Shown piece by piece: positions 1 through 12,500 of a stretch of DNA of 12,622 nucleotides (position 1 is its first letter; every line of letters starts with the position of its first letter). Position numbers and translations under genes: made by a program. Origin of the DNA: Ichthyophonus hoferi. Taxonomy: Eukaryota; Opisthokonta; Ichthyosporea; Ichthyophonida; Ichthyophonidae. The notes under the pieces were generated by a model. It had not been told where the DNA came from. It was given only the letters and a program-made list of their open reading frames with translations, and did no database searches. The stretch spans positions 1 through 12,622 of the forward strand of contig NAOQ01001113.1 of assembly GCA_002751075.1 (NCBI GenBank). Reading direction: 5' to 3'.

Positions 1-629
1 TCTACAAAGATATAGCAACTTCGAACAAACTCTATATACATTCTACAAAGAAATAGTGATTTCTAATACTAACTGATTATGCTTTTAATTTGAGGGACAC
101 TGTGCTCCTCCTTCAATGAGAAGGATAATTTGTAAGGTAATATTTTGTCAATATTTTCTGCATAACTAGGCCGCCGTAGATATATGTTATATTATTCCTA
201 GGTCATTCCTAGGTCCCTTTATATCATTAGGGAGTTGAGTTTCCAAAATATAGGTCTTGGTTTCTAAGATAATTGCACGTTCCATATAAGTCAAAATAGT
301 TATGGTAATTAAAGAGTAATATTAAGTTGCTAATTAGTCCATATATAGTATACTATTGTCAAATATAGCTCCATATACAACTTAGGCTAATCATTATTAG
401 ACTTATTTAATGCAAGGTTCTGAAGTATTCCATATAAAAAATACTATATTTAGATCATGTATCAATGTTCTGTTTGGGACAGATTGGGGGCTTTTGATTC
501 TGAATAAAGGCTATACAGTCATTATCCTAAATTCTTTGCTTGTAATAGTCGGCTGCCAACCTGAATATGTATGGATGAGATAATTACTATACAGGCTGAA
601 ATTATCAACCATGTCTTATAAGATTCTAT
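1..629. other. AT-rich flank, no gene recognised
   Basis: No open frame with family resemblance and no RNA gene seen. The 10-mer TCTACAAAGA occurs twice at the left edge (1-10 and 41-50). The rest is unique, stop-rich AT sequence. Confidence 0.6.
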
Positions 630-776
630 TTATGACGGCTGGAGCATAGAATTCTGTATGAAACTGAACCGAGATGCTTTGTTTTTTAATGGTAACCCAA
701 TTCCACATGGAAGGCCATCCATACACTCAGTATCTCCATCACCAGGGTTCCGTTTGACGCCACCAATAAAATAGTC
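630..776 (-). other. Possible terminal exon of an unidentified protein, or chance open patch
   Basis: A GC-richer patch in AT-rich surroundings. On the minus strand a frame is open for 48 codons after a possible acceptor (GTAAG, ending 776). It reads roughly DYFIGGVKRNPGDGDTECMD, GLPCGIGLPLKNKASRFSF, IQNSMLQPS and then TAA at 630-632. Its codons favour G or A in the first position, as real exons do. The plus strand is also open over 622-774. I recognise no family, no second exon was found in the 980 bases before PP2A ends, and the candidate acceptor lacks a good pyrimidine tract. Confidence 0.2.
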
Positions 777-1758
777 TTACGTTATTTTAGGTGTATTGGG
801 AGACCAGTGAGAAATCTACAAAAGACAAGTTCGTAATTGACTAGCCCGTGAGACTACGGAAGAATTCATTCTCTCAACTAATAGGTATGGTGAAGCAACT
901 TTTTGATAATTTTTTTTTTGACATTTAAACTCAATGGAGTTAGAATAAACAGTAGGAGTCTGTCGCTATATTGACGCCATGAACCGCTAGCGAGTGAAGA
1001 GCACAACCCATCCAATCACATGATTCTGCTAAGATAGCACACTATGAATATCATATATACAATACGTATGTATGGATATATAAATATATGCATACATTGA
1101 CATTGGCAGAAATAGATTAGTCTTTTAAAACTGAAACTTAAATTGGTATAAGTAATCAAACCAACCAGTAAAGATATTTGTTTGATAATGGTAAATAAGA
1201 AATATCTATATATATATATTACAACTACAAGAACAAATCGTATATGACTAATGCTGACAAGAGAGAAAAAAAACATCCAGTAAGTAAACCATGCGAGGGC
1301 AAGCAATCAACAAAGAAGGGCAGGTTATCCTATCATTTAATTAGATTGAGAGAAATTACTCTAAACTTCAAATATTGATATTACCATATCTATCGTGTCC
1401 TCTCTACATTTCATCGTGGGTTACCAACATTATCAAAGCAACAGCAATTTAAAAATATGCCAGATACATATTTTTCACTAGTTAGTTAGTTTGAGCCTAT
1501 GGTGACATAGCATATGTCTATACTGGGAGCATACTTGAGAATATACATTATCAAACCAAGAGATGGTAGTGGCATCCTCAAAATCAAGAAACACAGGAAA
1601 CTACAAATACAAAAGATAATACAAGTCACTATGTATGTACACAACACAAAAGTTCCATAACTGATACGTTTGCCACTGGAGTTTAAAATAACACTCCACA
1701 TTTAGTGCCATCAAATAATTCACAAATGGTCTCAACCATTTCTCCACCAATATATGTT
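777..1758 (-). other. PP2A 3'UTR and downstream flank
   Basis: Sequence following the PP2A stop on the minus strand. I found no AATAAA on that strand. The closest candidate is ATTAAA (plus 1336-1341), about 420 nt after the stop, so the cleavage site is unknown. Short open stretches here are low-complexity, hydrophobic-looking translations of AT-rich DNA without family resemblance. Confidence 0.5.
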
Positions 1759-4497
<2,739 letters not shown>

Positions 4498-4504
4498 AGT
4501 AGAT

Positions 4505-4535
4505 TCTAGCGAGAACCCTTGTTAAAAAAAAAAAA
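4505..4535 (-). promoter_or_regulatory. Probable 3' splice site in the PP2A 5'UTR
   Basis: On the sense (minus) strand a run of 12 T's (4524-4535) is followed by AACAAG (acceptor ending at 4518) and, 13 nt on, CGCTAG (acceptor ending at 4506). The PP2A ATG comes 20 or 8 nt later. A T-rich tract plus AG so close to a start codon is the standard sign of an intron ending in the 5'UTR. No transcript evidence is available. Confidence 0.5.
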
Positions 4536-4880
4536 TAAACCCTTAAAATAAAATAACATATATATAAAAACCCATTTGCATATAAGGTTTGGGTTATAAA
4601 ACTGAGGAGATTAATGGGACTTGATTTAACAATTAAAGGATATTTAGGGTACGAGTAGAAGGGTTGTTGGTGGGATTTCTTACTCGTAGACCAGGCCTAT
4701 ATGCTTGTATATATAGTTGTACATTTTTTCTGGGCTTTTAATAAAAGTATGTAAAAAGTGCAATGAAGAAGAAGAGGAAAGACACGAAAATTTTATTTTG
4801 CTTCAACGGCACAAAGAGATAATAAAGATATATAAAGAAGTGGAAAAAAAAATACTAGGGGTAAACAATATAAAGTTAAC

Positions 4881-5269
4881 AGAAGCAATGAAAATTGAAA
4901 CCAAATCACAGATGAAAGTATAAACACAATATTTCTTTTTAATTTTTGTTCCGTTAAAATACGATATGAAACAGTAGAAGAATAAGGAAAGGAAAAGGAG
5001 AGAGAAAGAAAAGCAAATCATGGTGGGACATAAAGAAATACCTTCTATAGATATCTATACTTGAAAATAAATGCTATATATATATATATACATACAAAAA
5101 AGCTATTTCAATCCATAGAAGCAATGAAAATTGAAACTAAATCACAGACGAATGTATAAACTGTATAAACACAATATTTTTATTATTTTTATTTTTATCT
5201 CGTTAAAATACGATATCAAATAGTAGAATAATAAAGAAAGGAAATGGAGAGTTAAAAAAAAAAGCAAAA
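4881..5269. repeat. Imperfect direct repeat, two copies about 240 bp apart
   Basis: Copy one at 4881-5017 and copy two at 5117-5269 share GAAGCAATGAAAATTGAAAC, AATCACAGA, GTATAAACACAATATTT, CGTTAAAATACGATAT, AGTAGAA and a purine-rich end with AAGCAAA. Copy two carries a small internal duplication (TGTATAAAC). There is no coding content, terminal inverted repeat or obvious target-site duplication. It looks like a local segmental duplication upstream of PP2A, perhaps within its 5'UTR intron. Confidence 0.8.
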
Positions 5270-5430
5270 CAAGCTTGAACACAATGGCTAAATATAAAAA
5301 AATGTCATTTCAATCCAACGGAAAGACTACGAGATTTTAAGAACAGTGCAAATAAACCTAAAAGAAAATACCTTTTATCAGCTGACCTTATACGGAAAAA
5401 AAATCCTAAAAAAAATCCTACTAAAAAAAA

Positions 5431-5480
5431 ATAAGTAGGTATAAGTAGGTCAGAAAGAGATGTCAAATAGACCTCTTTCT
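5431..5480. repeat. Short tandem repeat followed by a hairpin
   Basis: ATAAGTAGGT is repeated twice at 5431-5450. Directly after, AGAAAGAG (5452-5459) pairs with CTCTTTCT (5473-5480) across a 13-nt loop. It lies just before the GC-richer patch upstream of PP2A. No function can be assigned. Confidence 0.5.
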
Positions 5481-5555
5481 TTTCTTTGTTATATAAGATA
5501 CTACTAAAATGAAACGGAACTATACAACCACCTATTGACGGTGTATTTTTCTGCC

Positions 5556-5635
5556 ACTTACATTACCTGCACTATTGCGTAAGATACCGTTGTTACCGAA
5601 AGAGCCGCCGCCAAAAAAACACTTGTATGAAAGGC
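5556..5635 (-). promoter_or_regulatory. Candidate non-coding first exon or promoter patch of PP2A
   Basis: A locally GC-richer patch in very AT-rich sequence. On the minus strand it reads GGCGGCGGCTCTTTCGG and, further on, GCAG|GTAATG and GTAAGT, two good splice donors at 5566 and 5561. Joined to the acceptor near 4506-4518 this would make a 5'UTR intron of about 1 kb. This rests on composition and splice consensus only. It could equally be an unrelated promoter element or chance. Confidence 0.25.
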
Positions 5636-6963
5636 ATGCGTGATTTTATAACTATCTTTTATTATTGGCTCTTAATGTTGTTCGTGTTCTATTGTGTGAC
5701 AATAGATAAGGATTTTTACTGAGTTGTCGCGGATTTGGGACGGTAGATTTAAAGAGGATATAGTAGTATTACATTTATTATATTTATTCATTTATTGCGC
5801 TATTATAAATTTATTAAACGATTACTATTGATATAATTTGGTTGTAGTTTATTTTATATCTATCCCACTATAGGTCTAGGTAAATATCCACATCTAGGCA
5901 CATATTCTCATCAGATTCATAACTGCTATAGAACACAGAACATAACTGCCACACAATGATTGGTATGTTAAAATATTTAACTATTAATTATTAAATGGTG
6001 CTAAAAATATAACCCCAGGAAGTCAAAGGTTAACTACTAATGAAAAACCCAAATTACTATAAAAAAAAAAATTGTATAATATATTATTCTATGTGGCTAC
6101 TTTTATTTAAACACCCTTTTGTGTTTGATATTCGATGATTATATTTATCCATAATGACTACAGTCCTTGGTAAAATGAGCTCCAAGACCACACTATTAAG
6201 TCATTGGTTTTTGAGCTTACAATCTGGCTTTAAATTTTAAAATAAAATAGTTAAAATGCTAGCCATACCATACCCTAACTAAGTAACTCTAACTGAGTAA
6301 TGCATAACATACCGTTATTTATATAAGGTTATAAAATACAACATATTATATACTATGTTATACACCTAAACCTAAACCCTTATACTTACACTTTATAATA
6401 TAGTCAGCCTTATTGGTGCCTATTATATACAAAGTAGCCTAACTATTATTTACTTTTGGAAGGGTGTAATTGTTACAGTTAATCGTTCGTCTAATAGGTT
6501 ATAGAGAGGTCAACCCAGTCTCCCTGCAGTCCACTGCAAGCTAAAAGGTAGGGTTAATCTAGGCTAGCAACCACTTGCAAGTGCCTGTAACCCAGCAACC
6601 ACGAATGGTGAGAGGAGGAAGGAACCCAGAGGAACTCCTATGATAAATGTCACTTTAGATTTAAATAGTTTAATTGAAAAACTAACTGCATTTGTGTATA
6701 AAATAACAAAATTAGTGCATCTGTTGAGTGAACTACACTATAACGTAAGCTACGATGATCCATAATTCTCTTTGTATATCTTGGAAGTAAAATTGGCTTT
6801 TTCAAAGATAAAACACTTTGTCGCAAAGTATTTATTATACAGAATTAACATATATATATAAGATTTTTTGGGGTTCCATCCTTATCCTCCTCTTATTTCT
6901 CCTGATTAAAAAATGTCCAGTCAAATAATTGATTTTTTGATATATGACTTGCTTGCTTTTAGC
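5636..6963. other. Intergenic AT-rich stretch
   Basis: No open frame with family resemblance. A moderately GC-richer part at about 6505-6660 contains the 12-nt palindrome CACTTGCAAGTG but no tRNA-type promoter boxes or protein. AATAAA on the minus strand at 6831-6836 could serve UNG polyadenylation, but it is about 865 nt past the stop codon. Confidence 0.5.
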
Positions 6964-7336
6964 GAACCTGGCTGCAGATCAGTACCACCGGGAGAAGGGT
7001 ATAACGTGCCAGGCACAGTGTGTTACTATTAAACAATAACTATGTGTGATACTCTATGCAGTATTACTATTATCTGAATACTGCTAGAAGTCCAAGGGCC
7101 ACTCGGTTATTTATAGGCTTAAAGACAATAGCAAAACAAACAATAAAAATGATCCTCTGACTGCACATTAGTACCATTGGGAGGTATAACGCACCATGCA
7201 CAGTGTGCTATTATTAAACAATAACTATGTCTGATACTCTATACAGTATTACTATTATCTAAATACTGCTAGTAGTCCAAGGGCAACTCGGTTACTTATA
7301 GGCTTGAAGACAATAATAAAGTAAACAATAAAAAAT
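6964..7336. repeat. Tandem duplication, two units of about 187 bp
   Basis: Unit one is 6964-7150 and unit two is 7151-7336. They align end to end with roughly 85-90% identity by eye. Each opens with GAACCT or GATCCT and ends CAATAAAAATGA or similar, and the start of a third unit (GAACC) follows at 7337. Both keep a short hairpin: GCAGTATT/AATACTGC at 7058-7084 and CAGTATT/AATACTG at 7244-7268, each with an 11-nt loop. No coding content and no terminal inverted repeats. It could be a small satellite or a duplicated regulatory or non-autonomous element. Confidence 0.85.
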
Positions 7337-7700
7337 GAACCCTTTATAACCTGTTATTCCATTCATTCTTAATCTCATAATCTAACCTAATCTACCACTA
7401 GATTACAAATGGGAATAACCTATAACTGATATTCTCTTGTCCTATTGATCTATTGTGGTAGATAACAATTCCATTGTCTGTCTCACGTTGGCAACCGGTT
7501 GTAGTACATTCTTTTGTAAATATTATTAGCGCCATGCGATTGGTCTACTACAACTTTAAAATATATATATGCCCGCTAACCTAATCATAGTATTGAGGAT
7601 GATTATTCAGCAATGTCTTTGGCGTTGCTATGGTCTCTGGGCTAGTGGGTCTTACCATCAACGTCCTAATAAGTGAAAAATAGGTCAGTCAATTATACAT
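7337..7700 (-). other. UNG 3'UTR and flank
   Basis: Follows the UNG stop on the minus strand. It holds the inverted repeat GTTGTAGTA (7498-7506) / TACTACAAC (7546-7554) and the palindrome CAACCGGTTG (7492-7501). No AATAAA is seen on the minus strand in this interval. The 3' end of the transcript is unknown. Confidence 0.5.
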
Positions 7701-7709
7701 TTATAGTTC
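7701..7709 (-). CDS. UNG: UNG terminal coding exon of nine bases (Glu-Leu-stop)
   Basis: The previous exon ends in phase 0 after PIDWQ. Family-1 UDGs end in DWxxL or similar; human ends PIDWKEL. On the minus strand, CCTTCTGCTACCAG (a proper pyrimidine tract and CAG acceptor) is followed at once by GAA CTA TAA, giving PIDWQEL and stop. Reading through the donor instead would add Val and then a TAG stop (PIDWQV). The match in residue, phase and splice site makes this exon likely. Intron size would be 244 nt, and the 3'UTR continues below 7701. Confidence 0.85.
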   Translation of the reverse strand, partial: EL

Positions 7710-9496
7710 CTGGTAGCAGAAGGATGATTGGGCAGAAGTCATAATGGCTGCCCTTGTAGATAGCCTCAAATCAGAATTACTTTTTAACAAATAGACATAG
7801 GAGGTCGCACAATAAAGTCTTAGATATGTGATTAGTACATTGTTTTTAATGAATTAGATATAAAGTGGGGATAAAAATATTAAGATAAATGGAATGGGAA
7901 TACGGAAAGACTGTGAGGGAGGAGGAGGGTAAAGTAGTAGAACTAAACTATACCTGCCAATCAATAGGTGTCTTTCCATCGTTTACCAATAGCTCATTGG
8001 TCTTTGAAAAGTGCTTACAGCCAAAAAATCCACGGTATGCAGATAAGGGTGAGGGGTGGGCTCCGGTTATCACATGGTGTTTTTTCTGTATTATAATATA
8101 TAGATATATATATAGGTATGTATTTTATATATGTTATAGTATATATATATATATATATATACTATAGTGTAGATATATATGTGGAAGGGGGTGATTGGCA
8201 GGAAAATGTATGTAGACAATTAAGATAATAATCAGAATGGAAAGAAACACTAAAACACCATCATCCATAAAGGATATGCTAGATCGCATACTATCCCATG
8301 TGTAGTAGTATATTTAATCATTAAGGACAAGAATAATATTACAAGACCCAATCCTGGACCCTCCTATAGACTGTATGAAGTAGGGTTCACATAAATGTGG
8401 TGAATTTTATCATAATAATCCCATTGGCAGTTTACTATTTAACGGCTTAGATACTGAAGAAAAACTGTGTCTTAATAATGATTGAAATGGGCTTCCACTT
8501 TTATCTCTTGCATTAAATGTATCAAAGCTGAATTGTTTGTGGGAATGTAGGTCATGACATGTTTAATTTAATATATAAAATGTAATGTATAACTGTTCTG
8601 AGCACACATAATATATTAAAAATACCTTATCAATTTTACTCCCTTTCTTCTGGGCATATGCACCCCAAAGGAGAAAGACCAGGCCGTCACTGTGCTTGCT
8701 GTTGAGCTCTGAAATCACTGAATGGTAGTAGGGTATTATTAGTAATATACCTCTACCCTATAATAGTTGTCAGTACTATATACTCACCATGTCAAATCCT
8801 TAAATACTTTAATTACATATCTCTAACTAATATACTTGAAAGGTCATTGGCCAGCATGTTTATGCAACAATTTGTGACATATATGATTAGCTTGTTCTGT
8901 TGCCTACTACCTTTATTAATACATTTGGATAAATATGGGTTAGGTCTAATATATATTCAATAATATTCAGTGACATGGATACCTTGTGGCATTGGAAAAG
9001 GATGAAATGAGAAAAGAAAGCAAATATTGGCAAGCCATTTATATATATATAAAGAGAAAGAAGGAGGGTGAGAGAGAGGCACAAAGAGATAGCAGTTGAG
9101 AGGAATAAGAAGAGAAAAAATGATAAAGTGAATAAGATAGGAAACCAATAACCGAGGAGGTAGTATAACCTAGAAATCATTCAAAAAGAATGAAAAGGAA
9201 AAGTGGCAAGGGAACAAAGCAGAGAGGAGCCAATGAAAAAGATCAAAATTGACATTAATTAATTAAAATGAATTTTTTAAAAAAATATCAAGAAGAAACA
9301 AGAATAAAAATAGCTTTACAATGGGATAATGATGAAATGATGAATAAAAGCATTAAGATATATACCTGCATCAGTAAAAGTCTCCCATCCCCGATTAGCA
9401 TGGGAGTTGGCCTGGTGCGCACGAACAGTCATACAGGCATTAAGTAGTAACACCCCTAGGACCATTGTATCCTCCTTTAGTCATGATAACAATAGC

Positions 9497-9537
<41 letters not shown>

Positions 9538-12500
9538 TAATAATGACGATGATAATAACAATGATAATAATAATACTACTAATAAAAATCTATGATAGTA
9601 CTACACGTCCATATATTCATTTGAACTACATTTTATCGTTTTAAAAATGGATCAGAATTATACGTAGAGGTTTTTCTTAACTTTACATGCGGTATAGTTC
9701 TAAATCTAATAATTAATTCTATTATTACAAAGTCTTTGAATAAACATATATTATAGTTACAATTAAAGACACTTTTGACATTGATTACGTATATTGTAAT
9801 TCCTGTTTAACGAGTCTTTCCACTTTTGGTGTGACAGGTGATTGTCATATAGTATCTCAGATAAAATTAACTCAGAGAAAAAAATATAAAGAAATGGGCT
9901 TGGGTTACCATAATTCCCAGTTGAAATAACAGAATTAATAAAGAAACAAAGATATATGTGTGTTTTACTTTTGATAGAACCCAGGGTATATCCACTACTG
10001 ATAACTGTACTATTTCAATATACACAATATATACGTAAGCACAAATAGATGCAAGTAAATATTAGTGCGATATGCTTTCTATGAGGTTGCACTGTTGCAT
10101 TGTTTATAGATATGTATAATGCCTCTAAATAGCCTTCCTATCTGTCGTATTATATCCTCCACCTACGGTCTACAGTGGTTATATCTTATTATCCAATTGT
10201 CTTTATTTGCCACAATACAATTTTTTGTAAAATGAACTTGTAATCAAGCGATTATGATTTACTTTAATGTTATAAAAAAGTCATGGACTATTTATCAACT
10301 TCCTAGATCATATATTACAGTACACAAGCGGACTTCCTACTATCAACGCCCCAATCACGATCTTTCCTAGAAGCCTATTCCTTTACTCGTTGGCTCTGTT
10401 ATTCTTTCCCTCATATCACAGTACATCAGTTAAGTTGATTATATCACCTTTTTATTTCAGTTTCCCTAATAATACCATCCCATCTTTGTCTATTTAAATT
10501 CATATTAAACCTAACTATACCCTTATAATCCTCCCCATATAATTTTTTAGGAATGCACAATGGAATATAATGCATTAAACTAGCCAATAACAATACACAC
10601 CTTGTTTGGCCCATCCAATCAAATGGCCATGTTTTGGTGCTATGAACCCAGGTATATCTTGCTCTAATTCTTTATACATATTGACAAGACTGAGAGAGTA
10701 AAGTAATAATAAGTGGTCAAGTTTTCCCACATATACACGAATATGATTAATTGAATGATGTGTATATATCGATTTATTAATCTGTTAGCTCCAAGGAGCT
10801 TTAATACAGGAAAGAAAGAGGCCATATGTATATCATATTACATATATGTGTGTGCACGTTTCTGTACAATGTACATACCTTGTCTCAATAACATTATATT
10901 ATATAATATTACAACATACAAACATATAATATACATGCAAATATATCACTGTGTAATATTGACTCCTCCAATAATTTACTCCGGTTAAACTTATAATACT
11001 ACTACCGCTCCCTAATTAAAACAGAGAAACTATCCATACGGATAATTGAAAATATAGTAGAAAGTCATTATGGTTGAATAAGAACAAGAAAGTTGTTGTG
11101 AAGATTACAGTGAAAATTAGATACCTTGGGGGGATCCTTACACCTGGGAGAACACTAAAGCATAAACCTATAGTGAAATAGATGCAAATTAGAGCTAGCA
11201 AAGAGGTATGTGTATGTATTTGTTGAACTGCATATATATGCCTATGTGGAGATACGCATATGCATAAATAGATATATAATTCTAATTAAGGCAACACGTG
11301 GGAAATCTAAACGAGGATGTATTATAGAGCCCGCCAGCCGGATTGGCGAATCAGAAAATAGCAAACAGGTATGTTTATATCTAACCCAAGCCTTCTATTC
11401 GTTTCAATAATTAAAGACAAATGAGAGAAAAAGAGTAAAGAAAATGTATGGGATGTTGGCCCTGCAAGGAGTTACAACCTAAGAGAGAGGGTTGACAATT
11501 CATGTAAGAGATTATATAAATATAATATGTATGTAGGTATGTATGTACGTAGGTATGTATGTCTGTCGGCAAGTATGTGGGTGTATGTATATATATAATA
11601 GATGTGGATAAAACATACCATGTGCTTGGCCCGGACCATGGTAAGGATCTAATAGAGAGCTAGATTAGAACAATGGTCTATGTGTATATATTAGAGAATG
11701 ATGCAATAGAAATTATACAGGTCTAACAGCTGAAAAGAGACATATAACAGCAACAGTGTAATATATGTGTGTAGATAGAAAAGAAAGGACTTGGGGATGG
11801 GAAATAATAAAATAGTATCTAATAGTTGAGGTATTAAAGTGGGGAATATATATAGAGATAGATAGGGAGAGAAAGCTAGACACGGGAATGATATATATAG
11901 AAAGAGATGGAGAGAGAGGATCATATACCTAGATAGAGATAGAAATGGGGTTCTATATATCAAAAGCGATAAACAGTGGGTTAATGCTTGGTAAACTACA
12001 AAGGTGCACGCAGGGAGTATATGCTATCCAATTACCCTGAATTAGAAAATACCGAAATCTAACTGTTATATGTCATACTGCCAGTTAACTATACTCAAGA
12101 ATTCTTCTCTAATTAGTACAATTAATACAAACGTGAATATATATGCAGTCATAGTGTAGAGATACCGTGGATGAAATAAAATATTATATAGGCTAAGAAC
12201 CTGGAAATTGCTCATTTCAAATAGCCATTTGTTAGACCAGGTATGGTAAAGGGGAAAGGGTCAGCTAATAGATAGTTGAGATATTTGTCTAGATAGAGAA
12301 TAAGTAGGCAAGAAAACAATTGTCTCGTACTATCAATATTTCTTTAATTAATTAATCTATTAACTCAATAATCTACTAATTCATTCACACACACTACGCC
12401 TACTTATATTGTAGATTATTCCCTTGTGATGTATATAATGCATTCATATATAGGTACGGCCCATCGGCTTACCTTGGCCAATAATCACAACCTTGACATC

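Noticed and set aside
4717-4923. Plus-strand open frame of 68 codons rich in Lys and Glu
   Set aside because: Composition-driven by purine-rich DNA, overlaps the local duplication, and the second copy does not keep it open in the same way. No family match.
6364-6380. CCTAAACCTAAACCC resembling a telomeric repeat
   Set aside because: Only about two units in AT-rich sequence. Too short to be an interstitial telomere tract.
6505-6660. GC-richer stretch considered as a SINE or tRNA-derived element
   Set aside because: No recognisable A or B box, no cloverleaf, no 3' tail or flanking duplication.
7889-8167. Plus-strand open frame over the UNG HPSPLS exon
   Set aside because: Antisense shadow: the minus strand gives a perfect UNG exon with splice sites, and the tail is TA-repeat translation.
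9407-9595. Plus-strand open frame with a long run of Asn and Asp
   Set aside because: It is antisense to a UNG exon and then translates the (AAT)n microsatellite. It is not a gene.
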